Shown: one piece after another, positions 1-11,169 of the stretch | Layout: each line of letters opens with the position of its first letter | Numbering within the stretch: position 1 is the first letter of the stretch | Assembly (NCBI GenBank): GCA_947069175.1 | Contig: CAMTDV010000028.1 | Location: 66,820,157-66,884,156, forward strand | Length of the DNA: 64,000 nucleotides | DNA from: Scalesia atractyloides | Taxonomy: Eukaryota; Streptophyta; Magnoliopsida; Asterales; Asteraceae | Direction of reading: 5' to 3' | Program-made: the position numbers and the translations under genes | Notes under the pieces: generated by a model | What the model was told of the DNA's origin: nothing | What the model saw: the letters and a program-made list of their open reading frames with translations, nothing else | The model's database searches: none

Positions 1-790
1 CTCCATGGTGTGCAACTTCGTGACCTCTCATGTCTATCTGATACCAACGGGAACGTTAGATACATGTGACTGGGTAGTGGATCGACTGCGACCGATCCTG
101 ACCCTGATCCTCGAAACCCATATCCATGTCTAAATCCATATCCATATCTGTGTGTTAAAAAATACAAATTTAAAAACAAATTTCAAATACAATTTTATAA
201 TAAATTAAAAAAACAATTTATAAAAACAAATATTATAATTTTAAAAACAAATTGTAAGTTTATAACAAATTTTAAAAAATTTTTCAAATACAATTTTATA
301 ACAAATTAAGAACATTTTATAAAAACAAATATTATGATTTTAAAAACAAATTTTTTAATTTATACTGAATTTAAAAACAGTTTTTTATTTTAAAAACATT
401 TATTTTAAAAAATTTTTATTTTAAAAACAATTTTATAATTTAAAAAAAGGGGCAAAGCGCCGCACTTTGGGGTAAGCTGGGCGCTTTGCCCCTTTTGTTT
501 TTCAAAAAAAAAAAAACCCACTAACAGCGTGCATCAGCCCCCAAATAGATCCAAAACATAATCAGTTGATGGAAATTAAAGAATCTACATAAACGAGGAC
601 TAGTAATTGCACATTATAGCTTTTGAATCGTCCTAAATGGTCTTGAATCGGAGTCGTATTGGTCCACTATGTGAAATCGCACCTTTGAGTGTGTGGTTGG
701 TTGAGTTCAAACCAAAGCTGCACAACTTTGGTGTTATACGCATGGCTAAAACGCCTCGCTTTGGCCAAAGACGACATCCTAAAGACCGCA
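1..790. other. AT-rich flank, no gene
   Basis: No coding frame or transposon domain is recognisable here. Positions 160-440 are a low-complexity stretch built from irregular repeats of a TTTTAAAAACAAAT-like word. Positions 500-790 are unique-looking sequence without a clear signal. It may be an old eroded transposon, but nothing proves that. Confidence 0.5.
445..496. repeat. GC-rich perfect inverted repeat
   Basis: A 16-base arm (AAAAGGGGCAAAGCGC, 445-460) is exactly complementary to 481-496, with a 20-base loop. It stands out from the AT-rich surroundings. No target duplication or transposase is visible, so it could be a small foldback element, a hairpin of a larger element, or the tip of a decayed MITE. 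Confidence 0.6.
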
Positions 791-794
791 TTCT

Positions 795-3170
795 GAACTC
801 GTTAGGGCCACTATGAGTTCATGATCATGTCCTTTGGCTTGACTGATGATCCAGCCGTCTTCATGGACCTAATGAATAGGGTGTGCAAGCCCTATCTTGA
901 TCGGTTTGTTATTGTCTTTATCGACAACATTCTCATCTATTCCAAGACCAAGTCAGATCACGAGCGACATCTTTGACTTATATTGACACTTTTAAATACT
1001 GAAAAGCTTTACGCGAAGTTTTTCAAATGTGAATTCTGGTTAAAGGAAGTCCAATTCCTTGGTCTTGTTGTCAACACTAAGGGAATTCATGTTGATCCAG
1101 CAAAAATCAAAGCAGTGCAAGAGAGACAGGCTCCCCGCACCCCTACTGAAGTTAGATCTTTTCTCGGACTAGCAAACTACTATTGACATTTTATCGCCAA
1201 CTTTTCCCGAATTTCTTTACCACTCACAGCCTTGACCCATAAGGGTAAACCCTTCGATTGGGGGCCCAAACAGGAAGAGACTTTCCAAACTTTGAAGCAA
1301 AAACTTTGTGATGCACCTATCCTTACCCTCCCTGATGGTTGTGAAGACTTTGTAGTTTATTGTGACGCATCGGGGCAAGGTTTGGGGTGTGTTTTAATGC
1401 AATGAATCAATGTGATAGCTTATGCCTCAAAGCAACTCAAAGTCCACGAAAGAAATTACATAACCCACGACCTCGAACTCGGGGTAGTCATGTTTGCTCT
1501 AAAGATAAGGAGACAACATCTATATGGAACCAAGTGTGAGATTTACACTGACCATAAGAGTCTTCAGCACATCTTTAATAAAAAAAAGCTAAACATGAGG
1601 CAACGATGATGAGTCGAACTCTTAAACGATTACGACTGCGAGATTCGTTACCACCCAGACAAAGCAAATGTTGTAACGGATGCTCTTAGTCGAAATGAGT
1701 ATGCAAACTCAATTTATCTCCTGTGTTCTCAAGACCTAATTGACATTCAAACCCGCATTCGTGAATCCCAGCATACTTCTGTATTGGAAAACGATTTACG
1801 TGATGAATTATCATGCAGAGTGTAAACAAAGATAGAGACAAAATCCAATGGGATCCTTCACTATCTAAATCGCATTTGGGTTCCGACCGCGACAATCTTC
1901 ACACTTTTGTCATGAACAAGGCACACAAAACGTGATATTCAGTACACCCAGGGGCTGATAAGATGTATCAGGATCTTTAATACTCTTATTTGTGGCATGG
2001 AATGAAAAAGGATATTACTGTTTTTGTTTCCAAATATCTCACATGTTCGAAGGTTAAAGCAGAACATCAAAGACCCCTCAGGCTTACTCGTACAACCCGA
2101 ATCCCTATATGAAAGTGGGGAAATATAACCATGGATTTCATTACTGGGTTACCTCGCACTTCTAGTGTGCACGACATGATTTGGGTTATTATCGATCGCC
2201 TTACCAAATCTTCTCATTTCATTCTGATTCGCGAAGACTAAAGAATGTGAAGTTGGCTCGTATCTATATCGATGAAATTGTAAGTCGACACGGTGTGCCC
2301 TTGAGCATTATTTCTGATCGAGATGGATGCTTTACATCACGCACATGGCAAGCAGTAAAGTCAGCATTAGGCACTCGACTAGATCTAAGTACCGCATTTC
2401 ATCTGCAAACTGATGGTCAGTCAGAGTGCACCATACAACTACTTGAAGACATGTTGAGTTCATGCGTCATCGATTTTAATGGAAACTGGGATGCTCATCT
2501 ACCGTTATTCGTAGTTCTCTTACAATAACAGCTACCACTCCAGCATCGGTACGACCCTATTTGAAGCTTTATATGGTCGTAAGTGCCGATCACCAGTATT
2601 TTGGCACGAGATCGGTGAAGCTCAAATCAAAGGACCTGAACTTATCCAAGAGATAATTGACAAGATCCTCCAAATTTGCAATAATCTTTTAACTGCTCAG
2701 AGTCATCAAAAGAGTTACACAGATAAACAACAAAAGCCGTTTGAATTCAGTGTTGGCGATCAAGTGCTTTTGAAGGTATCGCCATGGAAGGGAGTTATTA
2801 GATTCGGATAAAAAGGCAAGCTAGCACCAAACTATGTTGGTCCTTTCAAAATTCTTGAGAGAATCGGTCCTGTAGCTTACAAGCTTGAACTACCCGAAGA
2901 ACTCAGTAGGATCCATCTAACTTTCCATATCTCTAATTTGAAGAAGTGTCTTGCAGATGAAAATCTCCATATACCAATAGAGGACATTTAGATAGACAAG
3001 TCGATGCATTTTTTAGAACGACTTGTCGAAGTTATGGATTATTGTGAAAAAGGCTTAAGGCGGAGCCGAATTCCCATAGTCAGGGTTCGCTGGGAGTCAA
3101 AGCGTGGACCAGAATTTACATGGGAATATACCCCCATTTCTTCCAAGGGAATCTTACTACCACTTAAATT
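795..3170 (+). pseudogene. Decayed Ty3-gypsy pol (element D)
   Basis: The 3' two thirds of a chromovirus-like (Del/Tekay type) polyprotein. In order: the end of reverse transcriptase (RT) at about 795-1190, with the active-site box changed to FIDNILIYSK; RNase H at about 1230-1700 (TDHKSLQHIF); the integrase zinc region at about 1900-2080; the integrase core at about 2130-2560; and the integrase C-terminus with a chromodomain-like VRWESKRGPEFTWE end at about 2740-3150. Stops and frameshifts occur every few hundred bases. The closest relative in the window is the pol of element A, but D is clearly more diverged. Sequence 5' of RT is missing. Confidence 0.9.
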
Positions 3171-3186
3171 TCGGGACGAAATTTTC

Positions 3187-3201
3187 AAAAGTAGGGGAGA
3201 C
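3187..3201 (+). promoter_or_regulatory. Polypurine tract of element D
   Basis: The purine run AAAAGTAGGGGAGAC lies directly before a TGTAACA LTR start. The other A-family elements here have the same arrangement, where it primes plus-strand DNA synthesis. Confidence 0.8.
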
Positions 3202-3620
3202 TGTAACATTCGTAAAAAATGGATCCCCGAAGACCCGATTCAAAACTTGCATTCTTATATTTTTATTTTTTTTATCTTCTCCCCGCAATGTATTCATAAG
3301 TATTTTATTTAATGCGAGATCTTGTTTCAATTGTTTATGCTATACATACATACACCTATAATATATCTACACCTATAAAATATATATGGGTAATCAATCA
3401 TCTAAACATGTATGTACACATATAAGAAACTCCAATACGCATTATACGTTAAGGGAGAAACCCATAATTTATTAAAAAGTATAATATGAAGGACCATTCT
3501 TGCAAGTCAAAGAAATTGTTTTATGTTAAAAATAAAATTAAAGAAAAATGAAGGAGACCAAGGTCGAACCCGAGCCTCCCACAAGAAACACACTCAGGAT
3601 AGACACTACACCATAAGCTT
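3202..3620 (+). mobile_element. Partial 3' LTR of element D
   Basis: Starts TGTAACATTC right after the polypurine tract, like the A-type LTRs. At about 3553-3615 it carries a decayed antisense tRNA-like module (B-box-like ggtcgaacccgagcc), at the same place relative to the LTR start as in A LTRs. It is cut off where block X begins. Confidence 0.65.
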
Positions 3621-4073
3621 GTTGGTGCAAGAATTTAGGATCAAGCATATTATATCATGTGTTAAACTTGGGCCCTTCATAATTTGAACTTTGCCGCTCA
3701 AAAACTCATCTTTAACAATGGAAACCATCTCCAATATTCTTGAAATCATCGATGATTCATTCAAGTTTCCAAATGTACACCAGCAACAACCTGTACACGT
3801 GTTCGACTAATTCGGGAAATAAAGACTACCGATTAATTCATTGTAATCGAAATCGTAAATATGCGTACAACCCACCCTCCTATTTATACGAGCACTCCGA
3901 TCCCCTCAACTCGTTTACCACTCTCTCTCTACTCTCCAAATCCTAAACCACGTACCTTTGAAGAATCGGCAATACGCTGGTGAGGAGGTATGGTCCCAGA
4001 TAACCATACCCTTAACTACATTTTACAAGGATAACCTGGCATTCAACATGCAATGGTGCGCCTTCCTTACAGA

Positions 4074-4390
4074 CATCAGGTCATACAATGAGCCTTGCAC
4101 ACTCAGAGCAACGGTGAATTAGACCAACAACATCAGGTCATACAATGAGCCTTGCTGATGTCACACAATGAGCCTTGCGCACTCAGAGCAACGGTGAATT
4201 AGACTAACAACATCAGGTCACACAATGGGCTGTGCGCACTCAGCGCGACAGTGAATTAGACCAACAACTTCAGGTCATACGATGAGCCTTGCGCACTCAA
4301 CGCAATGGTAAATTAGACCAATAACTTCTAGTCCACACAACGAACCTTGTGTACTTGGCCCAATGGCAAGTTAGACTCATGCGCGCAGAC
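4074..4390. repeat. 57-bp tandem repeats in X1
   Basis: About five diverged copies of a unit around (c/t)atcaggtcatacaatgag, each ending near gaattagaccaacaa. The second copy of X at 45948-46205 has about one unit fewer. Confidence 0.8.
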
Positions 4391-4770
4391 TACTAGACCC
4401 TGCGCGGGTCAACACCCTCTTAAACATTAATCCTAAAACCTTGCAAGGACAAGACACACACGAGAACACCTCATAGTTTTGGAACAAAAGATAAAACCTT
4501 GACACCCTGCGCTGGCGGGAAAAACTCTGACAGCCTTGTAGAAAGGGTAAGCACTAAGAGGTGTTGGCCATACTCCAGGGTACAAAGTGGCAGAACGGTG
4601 ACGTAGGCAGGTTGCGTGTGGCAGTGTCTCAGTTGTCAGACCTCACCCCAACCATATCTTCGCCAGTGACTGTTCCACCTTCTCCATTTTCTGCTAGCAG
4701 CAGGCCTGACACCAGAAGGTCACCTTTACACGTGGCACCACTCAACATCCAACATGACACGCCTCCTAAC

Positions 4771-4812
4771 AGTAGACATTAATCCTCCTACAGGGAGCAT
4801 TTAATGTCTACT
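4771..4812. repeat. 12-bp perfect inverted repeat in X1
   Basis: AGTAGACATTAA (4771-4782) pairs with TTAATGTCTACT (4801-4812). In the second copy the right arm carries one substitution. Confidence 0.7.
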
Positions 4813-4990
4813 ACACAAGACAAGACGGATGTCTCTGGCTGTATGGGCCGGGCCCAAGGCCCCCAGCATATCTCCTGAACATACCTTTTCGGCTATAAGT
4901 AAGTGTCACACCTCGAGGTAAAAAACACGTTTTTTCCATAGACACTCATACTTGCAATTTACTTGCTTATCATCCTCAGATACTTGTTCT

Positions 4991-5060
4991 CACGCCGGGA
5001 TTCGAACCCGGATACCCCCACAAACTCCACACACTCACAACACCACTGCACTGCACACAC
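4991..5060 (-). other. Antisense tRNA-like module M1, LTR C1
   Basis: Read on the minus strand, it has a good B box inside a perfect 5-bp T-arm (CCGGG/CCCGG around TTCGAAT) and a weaker A-box-like tgcagtgcagtgg. No acceptor stem can be formed, so it is not a working tRNA gene. Confidence 0.6.
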
Positions 5061-5619
5061 TGGTTGTGATGAAACCAAATTAAATAAGTTTAAAATACAA
5101 ACAAGTGCAAAGTCTGCATAATCAATGTCTGAAATCAGTAACCACTCTTTCCATAATTCAAATCAAAACCTTCAACTCGGTTGTTAAGAACCGGAAATCA
5201 TGGTTGACGGTTATAAATTCGTGAAATCAAGATCAAAGTAACTCAAACCGTTTCAAAATCAAGAAAATTTCCAAATCTTGTAACCGAAAATCCTTCAATC
5301 ATTGAGCCTATAAATTCAACCTTAATCGTCTGATAAACTCGTTCATTTCTTCCAAAAAATTCTACTCTTATTCTCCTCTAAAATTTTCGGAAAACTTGTT
5401 CAAGTTGGTCGCCGGAAAAACTCCTGTCTCGCCGGAATCTTCTGTCTGAACTGCGACACTCTTCTGTTTCGGTATAAATCTTCCTCTTCAACCTGAATTT
5501 ATAAAATGTTATGTTTATTTGATCAAAGCAAAGATATCCAGTCGGGTTCTGGGTTTAACTTAATGAATAAGATGAAGTTTAGTTAGAATATAAGTATAGT
5601 CAATCTTGGTGTTTTAATC

Positions 5620-6030
5620 GGGTTAGACACACAGTCCAGTGGTGGACTGTATGCATTTCACACAAATGATACCGGGTTCGAATCCAAACACGTCGCCGAT
5701 TTCCTGATTTAAACCAAATCTTTTTACTTATACATATATTAACTCCAGCAAGTATATAAGTATAATATGATTCAGGACTATACTGGGTTAGACACCCAAC
5801 CTAGTTGGTAGGGCTGGGTGCATTACACAGCAGATGTCACGGGTTCGAACTCAGGCATAGACACCGGTTCGTTGATATTGAAATCTTTTTAAATTAAATA
5901 ATTTCTGAATATTCTAATAAGTATATAAGAATAATTAAAATCAGATAACTTACGGGTTAGACATGTAGCTCAGTTGGTAGAGCTGCGTGCACGTATACGG
6001 CAGGTCAAAAGTTCGAACCTCACCCACGCA
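5620..6030 (+). repeat. Three tRNA-like modules, LTR C1
   Basis: Modules start at 5620, 5785 and 5954, a spacing of about 167 bp. Each has a GGGTTAGACA start, a hairpin, then a GTTCGA box. Stem arms are CACACAGTCCA-type in the first, CACCCAACC/GGCTGGGTG with one mismatch in the second, and CATGTAGCTC/GAGCTGCGTG in the third. The third looks like the D-arm region of a tRNA-Lys (TAGCTCAGTTGGTAGAGC). Confidence 0.8.
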
Positions 6031-7528
6031 GCCAATATCGCCATCGAACAGGTCAGACCACTGTCGGGTCTGACAAGATTTTTTTAATATTTTATATAAT
6101 TTTTTATATATATTTTAATTAAAAATCAATTAAAAACACTTAAAAACAAGATTTCGTAGGTTTAAAAATCCCAATAAACACCACAAAAATAATCTAAAAA
6201 TCTAATAAAAAGTATTAAATTAAAATATTAACTTTTATTTATTTATCGAATTATTGCATTATTATTTAGGTTAGTTTTAGTCGTCGGTTAAATCCTAAAC
6301 TCGTGCGCATTCATCATCAATTCAAGGAAACACACCCACTGTGAGTGAATCCTTACAAATTCCCCCTTTTAATCATGTTTTAGGGTGTATCATGTGTCGT
6401 TACATATTTTATTTATTCGAACACTTGTGCTAACACCATTATGTGATCTAATGTGTATATTTGTTTGTGTGGTTATGTCACACCCTGACCCGCAGCGGAA
6501 TAAGAGTCGGGGCATAATTGGGTTATCACCAAAGCTCATGATATTCACTAATATTTTCCTATTTATTAAAGTCAAAATTACATTCTCAATAATCCAAACA
6601 TGTCCATACAAATACAAAGAAAAATAACCAACTAAACAATCCAAGCTCTAAACCAGTTTATTCTTCTAGGCCAATCCTATGTGTTTCTTGCTGCAGCTGG
6701 TTCACCTGTATCATGTGTAAAAATGGGGGTTTTTGGGTCAACATAAGTTGGCGAGTGAACCTTGTTAGATAAACATTTATTATTGATTTTCTTGTTATTT
6801 TATCAAGGAAAAAATTGTGCAATAATCATAAGTGAGCAAATGTAAATAATCAAACAGTAGCAATAACAACCACAAACTATAACATACAATAACATACAAT
6901 AACATATAATAACATACAATAACATATAATAACATAAATGGGGAACGAACGGCCTATGATAAATGTATGTACTGAAAATGATAAATGTCTGTGCGATCAA
7001 GGCTCAATCAAACGGAGCCGATCGTATGTTGGCACACCAGGTTCACGCTCATAATGTAATGGGGAACATGCTCAACGCTCATAATGTAATGGGGAGCGGG
7101 GGCCTATGAAATTGCATGTACTGAAAATAATAAATTAAATCTAAACAATAACCACACAACAGTTGAAACAAGCTAAATACACATTTGTTCATGATATGAT
7201 GTATGCACAATGATTTAAATATAATAAATGATAAGACACATGATACACCCCAAAAACGTGATTAAATTTGTAAAGATTCACTCACATTGGGTGCGTTTGG
7301 TTGAAGATGATGAGGTGCGCACGAGTTTGAAGGATTGAACAACGAGTATTAACTAACCTAAATAATAACGGAAGATATAGTAAATGAGTGGATTTTATTA
7401 ATAATTTTAATAGGATTTTTAGATATATTTTTGTGAGTTTAAGGCTATTTCCTATCTTTAAAAACATTATTTTTAAGTATTTTTAATTGATTTTTAAATT
7501 AAATTAAATAAATAAAAATATAAAATAT

Positions 7529-7577
7529 GTTGACTTTTGCGTTGACCGTTGACTATTGACTTTGACTTGTTGACCGG
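7529..7577 (-). promoter_or_regulatory. W-box cluster, LTR A1
   Basis: Six TTGAC(C/T) words lie within about 50 bp. TTGAC(C/T) is the known WRKY factor site. Similar clusters occur next to the array in every A-type LTR here. Confidence 0.55.
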
Positions 7578-7595
7578 TTTTATTGTGTAACTGTA

Positions 7596-8014
7596 TGCGC
7601 CGGGTGAGGCTCGAACCCGAGACCTCCCGTTCACGTGCACGCAGCTCTACCAACTGAGCTACGTGTCTAACCTGAAATAATTCTGTTTTTTATTATATTT
7701 ATATACTAACTCAGTTTATTCAAAATTCTTTTATTTTCAAAAATGTTTTAAATCGTCGAACCGGTGTCGTCAACAGGTCTCGAACCCGGGACCTGTGACT
7801 TAATGTTACACACAGTCCACCGCTGGACTGTGTGTCTAACTTGGTTAATATATAGATTTTTATTATACTTAACATCTAATTGCGAAAAGGATCCGGTTCA
7901 TTTAGAAAAAGAACATTTTAATTACAGAGGGTGTGTGTGTACCAAGGATCGAACTCGCGGCGTGTGATTTGTATGTGCACACAGTCCACCGCTGGACTGT
8001 GTGTCTAACCTGAG
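7596..8014 (-). repeat. Three tRNA-like modules, LTR A1
   Basis: On the minus strand: hairpin modules at 8014-7941 and 7846-7774, then the tRNA-Lys-like module at 7672-7596. Hairpin arms of the first two are CACACAGTCCA and TGGACTGTGTG with a 4-base loop. The middle module has an extra stem ACAGGTC/GACCTGT around its B box. Confidence 0.85.
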
Positions 8015-8837
8015 ATAATAACCAGATTTTATTAAACTTATAATCAACCTACTTCGTCTTCTTCGTTACCGATTTACAGTTTACGATTTCTCTATTGTTC
8101 CTTGTTTAATTTGATTGGCAAACATTTAACAGACTAATATGAAATGGCAGAGACGATATTTAGAAGTAAACATACCGGAGAACGATTTATCTCAGAATTC
8201 CGGCAAGTCGTCGGCTCTGTTTTTATGAACTTCAACTGAGCAGACAAATTAACAGTTTTGATTAGCTAATGGTGGAATTGAAGTACTAAACAAGAGTTAA
8301 CAGAAGGTTTAAATGTCTATACCGTTTTACAGCGGAAGATAAGAATGTTCAGAGGTTTTCCGGCGAGAGGGAATTATCTGATATCGACGTCTGAAATTGA
8401 TTCCGAATGAAAGGTTTGAGTTAGCAATAGCTTAACAACTGATAGGAAATGAAAGAATTGAGAGACTCACTGATTTGGTGGAAAATACGGTTTTCCGGCG
8501 AAAGTTCGGCGAGTCCAAATAGCTTCTCCGGCGAACTGAAAGTTGTGCGAAAATACAATTGAAGGTTTGTAGAATGTTTCTGAGTCGCGAGAGGGGACAA
8601 TGACTGAAGTAATTCAGAAATGCAAGTTTTCGGTTATTAAAACCGATTCACTCTTGAATTCAAGTCCATTTAAAGTTCAATTGATTGGAGGCGTCGGTGT
8701 AGCGGTTATAATCGGTAAACCGCGTATAATCAAACGTTTTTGGACGTTTGGTGACCGATTTCGGTTACAGTTAGCGTAGTCAGGTCGCTTCATGATTGTC
8801 TATAAGATTTATTTGTTTCCTAGAGTTGACAGAAAAC

Positions 8838-8920
8838 AACAAGTGGCGGAGTGGTTATTGTGTGTGTGTGTTAAGTCTTTGGAGTTCTTTCCGGCTGACC
8901 CGGGTTCGAGTCCCGGCAGC
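8838..8920 (+). other. tRNA-like module M1 (Ser/Leu type), LTR A1
   Basis: A box TGGCGGAGTGG at 8844 fits the TRGYNNARNNG consensus. B box GGGTTCGAGTCCC sits in a perfect T-arm. The A-to-B distance suits a long-variable-arm tRNA. The acceptor ends (preceding aacaacaag, following gcagc) do not pair. It is antisense to the LTR. Confidence 0.7.
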
Positions 8921-9665
8921 CTCATTTTCTTTTTAATTATTTTATTTTTACTTTTTATTAATTATAACTTTTATAGTTTAGTTTGTTTATTAATTATGCA
9001 TCATTAAAAAAATTAAAATGGACATAAATACGCAATGTGACATTTATAACTTGATATTCGATTACAAACGGAACGGGTTTGAAAAACCCGTTTTTGACAA
9101 ATGTTACAGGTTATATGTGGTGACATTTTATCATTTCAGTGGAATCATTCATTTTAGGCCCATCAGTTCCTCGTGGGATACGAGTTGATCATCAGGTACC
9201 TCATAAGATCGGCTCTGTTTGATTGAGCCTTGATCTCAAGTTCATCATTCATCATGTTCATATGTTAATTGTTGATATTATGTGGTTTGTGATTTATTTA
9301 CATATATACATATGCTCACTTATGGTCCATGCATAATTTTTTGTTGAAATAACTAATATAACAAACTGTTTAAATGTTTAACTTAGATTCACTTGCCAAA
9401 TTTGGTTGACCCAAACTTTTATTTACACATGATACAGGTGGACAGGTTGAAGAAAGGAACACTTAGGATTGGGTTTAGAAGATGAATAAAAAGTGTCTTG
9501 TTTAAAACAAAATTTCCTGTGTTTGTATGTTTCTTTGTGTTTGGATATTTGTTCTTAAATTTCAAACTAATAAATATGAAACTTAATTCTAGTAAATGTC
9601 ATGAGCTTTGATGATAACCCAATTATGCCCCGACTTCTACTTCCGCTGCGGGTCGGGTTGTGACA

Positions 9666-9681
9666 GATTGGTATCAGAACT
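9666..9681 (+). promoter_or_regulatory. Primer binding site, element C1
   Basis: GATTGGTATCAGAACT follows the LTR end TGTGACA. It matches the complement of the initiator tRNA-Met 3' end except for one G-to-A change (AGAGC to AGAAC). Confidence 0.85.
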
Positions 9682-10170
9682 CTGACTATAGGGATATAGG
9701 ATAGGTTATTAGACCTTTAGAGCCTATACTATAGTTGATTAGATATTAAATGTTTACGTGTTACATGCAAACTCATGATGTTTAATTGTTTCATATTTGT
9801 TTCACACACAAATGCATGCAAGCACATTCACTTCTACCTGTTATTGTATGATTTTATGGTGGCATATATTCTTAACATATCATGTTTATGCAAACACACA
9901 ACACAAATTCACAAATTTTCATGATTTCTTTCTCAAGGATTTTGTAATGTTTTCATGTTTTCGATCTCATCAAAGTGAGTTCTATGACGGGCATGTAGTA
10001 ACTGGAAGGGTACGAGTACCGGTTGTCGGGACGTCCTGTCTAGGATTGGCATTCGTATAAATCCAATATAATGGACCAGTTTGCCTACATGGGGACTAAC
10101 GACGAGAGTACGAAGGACCTATTAGGCCAAAGCATGCCACAACAACCGAATACGACCTTATATCTCGCAA
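9682..10170 (+). other. Leader of element C1, truncated
   Basis: Non-coding leader nearly identical to 59702-60190 in C2, including the stretch around gagtacgaaggacctattag that is also in TR-GAG and element A. It ends at a breakpoint, tcgcaatcatg|ggaag, after which copia1 integrase sequence begins. C1 therefore has no gag or pol here. Confidence 0.8.
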
Positions 10171-10560
10171 TCATGGGAAGTTTAGAGTCGATAAGCATAG
10201 TTCTTGCAGCTTCGATGAGAGTTCTGTTTTTGCGTTCTGCTAACCCGTTTTGCTAAGGAGTCCTGGCAACGCTGTGTTGGAGGCGAATTCCCTTATCTTC
10301 ACAGAAGGAGACAAACGTATGATTTTTAAATTCAGTTCCGTTGTCGCTTCTGATGGAGTTGACTTTCAGCTTGATCACGTTTTCAATCATGGGAATGAAG
10401 CTCTTCAGAATGGATGCCGTTTTGATTTCGGCTTCAAGAAAGAATACTCATGAAAACCGTGAGAAATCATCTGTAATCACCAAACAATAAGATCTTTTAG
10501 CTCAACTTTTAACGCTAATTGGGCCGAAAAGATCCATGTGAAGTAATTGCAATGGGCAGA
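10171..10560 (-). pseudogene. copia1 integrase fragment
   Basis: Contains the region around the third integrase catalytic residue (an NGLAERKNRTL-type motif) on the minus strand, with an in-frame stop just before it. It breaks off where the matching copia2 sequence continues at about 42540. Homologous to 42500-42960. Confidence 0.75.
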
Positions 10561-11165
10561 TATCGTATTCACTGCTTTGGACTTATGAGGCTTTTTATGT
10601 TGCTCTCCTTGGGCGCATGCGATACACTTTTCAGAAAAAGGAAAATCTTTCATAGGTAAGCCTCTTACTAGATTTAATTTTGAAAGTTTATTTATGTTCT
10701 TAAAATTCACATGCCCCAAACGCCTGTGCCACAACAGTGATTCCGATTCAGATGCTTTTGAAACAAGACATGTCATTTTCTCAATTGACTTGGCATTTTT
10801 CATATTTAGCACGTAGGTGTTATTTTGACGGGGAGCTCTAAGCATGATCATTTCTTCAGGGACGGAGTAACCGGGTTTGAGGAATAAGCACTCTGTGTCA
10901 TTGAACATCACCGCAATTCCTTTATCATAGACTTGTGAAACACTCATGAGATTGTAACACAATTCTGGAACATAGTTCACATTTTCCAAAGTGAGTGCTT
11001 CTGACACGATGTCACCCATTCCGACGATTTTTCCTCCCTTTTCGTCTCCAGCAAAGGATACAAAGTCACCACCAATAACTCAAAAGTTGGTAAGCAGATC
11101 CTTTAACCCGGTCATGTGCCTTGAGCAACCGCTGTCAACGTGCCAGATATATTCCATGAGCATCC
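10477..11165 (-). pseudogene. copia1 protease and pre-integrase domain
   Basis: On the minus strand a copia protease motif (WHVDSGCSRHMTG) lies at about 11160-11110. It is followed by a TGA stop at 11080-11082, then a 180-codon frame (11019-10477) with the GAG-pre-integrase signature LLWHRRLGHVN and the zinc-binding CIACAQG end. The same TGA is at the same codon in copia2 (43426-43428), so it predates their separation. The protease acts on the Gag-Pol polyprotein in intact relatives. Confidence 0.8.
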
Positions 11166-11169
11166 GAAG

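Larger units (their letters stand above)
3621..4903 (+). other. LTR-like block X, copy 1
   Basis: Starts TGTTGGTGCAAG, which could be an LTR start. It has a TATA-like CTATTTATAC at about 3880 followed by a CT-rich stretch, 57-bp tandem repeats, an inverted repeat, and a second TATA-like box CGGCTATAAGTA just before LTR C1. A second copy lies at 45588-46268 plus 57130-57581. The 73-codon frame at 4561-4782 is open in both copies but has no known domain, so I do not call it a gene. Most likely the LTR of an unidentified retrotransposon into which C inserted. Confidence 0.45.
6476..9108 (-). mobile_element. Solo LTR A1
   Basis: Minus-strand A-type LTR with no internal region. It is flanked by the 5-bp duplication ggtta (6471-6475 and 9109-9113). 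The uninterrupted sequence in C2 at about 59121-59145 shows the empty site. Solo LTRs arise by recombination between the two LTRs of one element. It carries a GATCGGCTC hairpin at 6993-7025, six W-box motifs at 7529-7577, the three-module array and module M1. Confidence 0.95.
4904..9665 (+). mobile_element. 5' LTR of gypsy element C1, interrupted
   Basis: Ends are inverted (TGTCACA...TGTGACA). A tRNA-Met-type primer site follows at once. Without the nested solo LTR A1 and its 5-bp duplication, the LTR is about 2.12 kb, matching C2 at 57582-59685. TATAAATT at 5309-5316 is a likely Pol II TATA box. The antisense tRNA-like module lies upstream of it and the three-module array downstream. The end of U5 continues at 9109-9665, including a GATCGGCTC hairpin repeat at 9206-9237. 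Confidence 0.85.

Noticed and set aside
445..496. Helitron 3' hairpin
   Set aside because: A hairpin is present but no CTRR end follows at the right distance and no TC start is evident.
4074..4390. CRISPR-like array
   Set aside because: Units are head-to-tail with no unique spacers, and the DNA is plant nuclear. It is an ordinary tandem repeat.
4561..4782. Small host gene in block X
   Set aside because: The 73-codon frame is open in both copies, but the copies are too similar for that to mean much. No domain, and it lies in LTR-like repeats.
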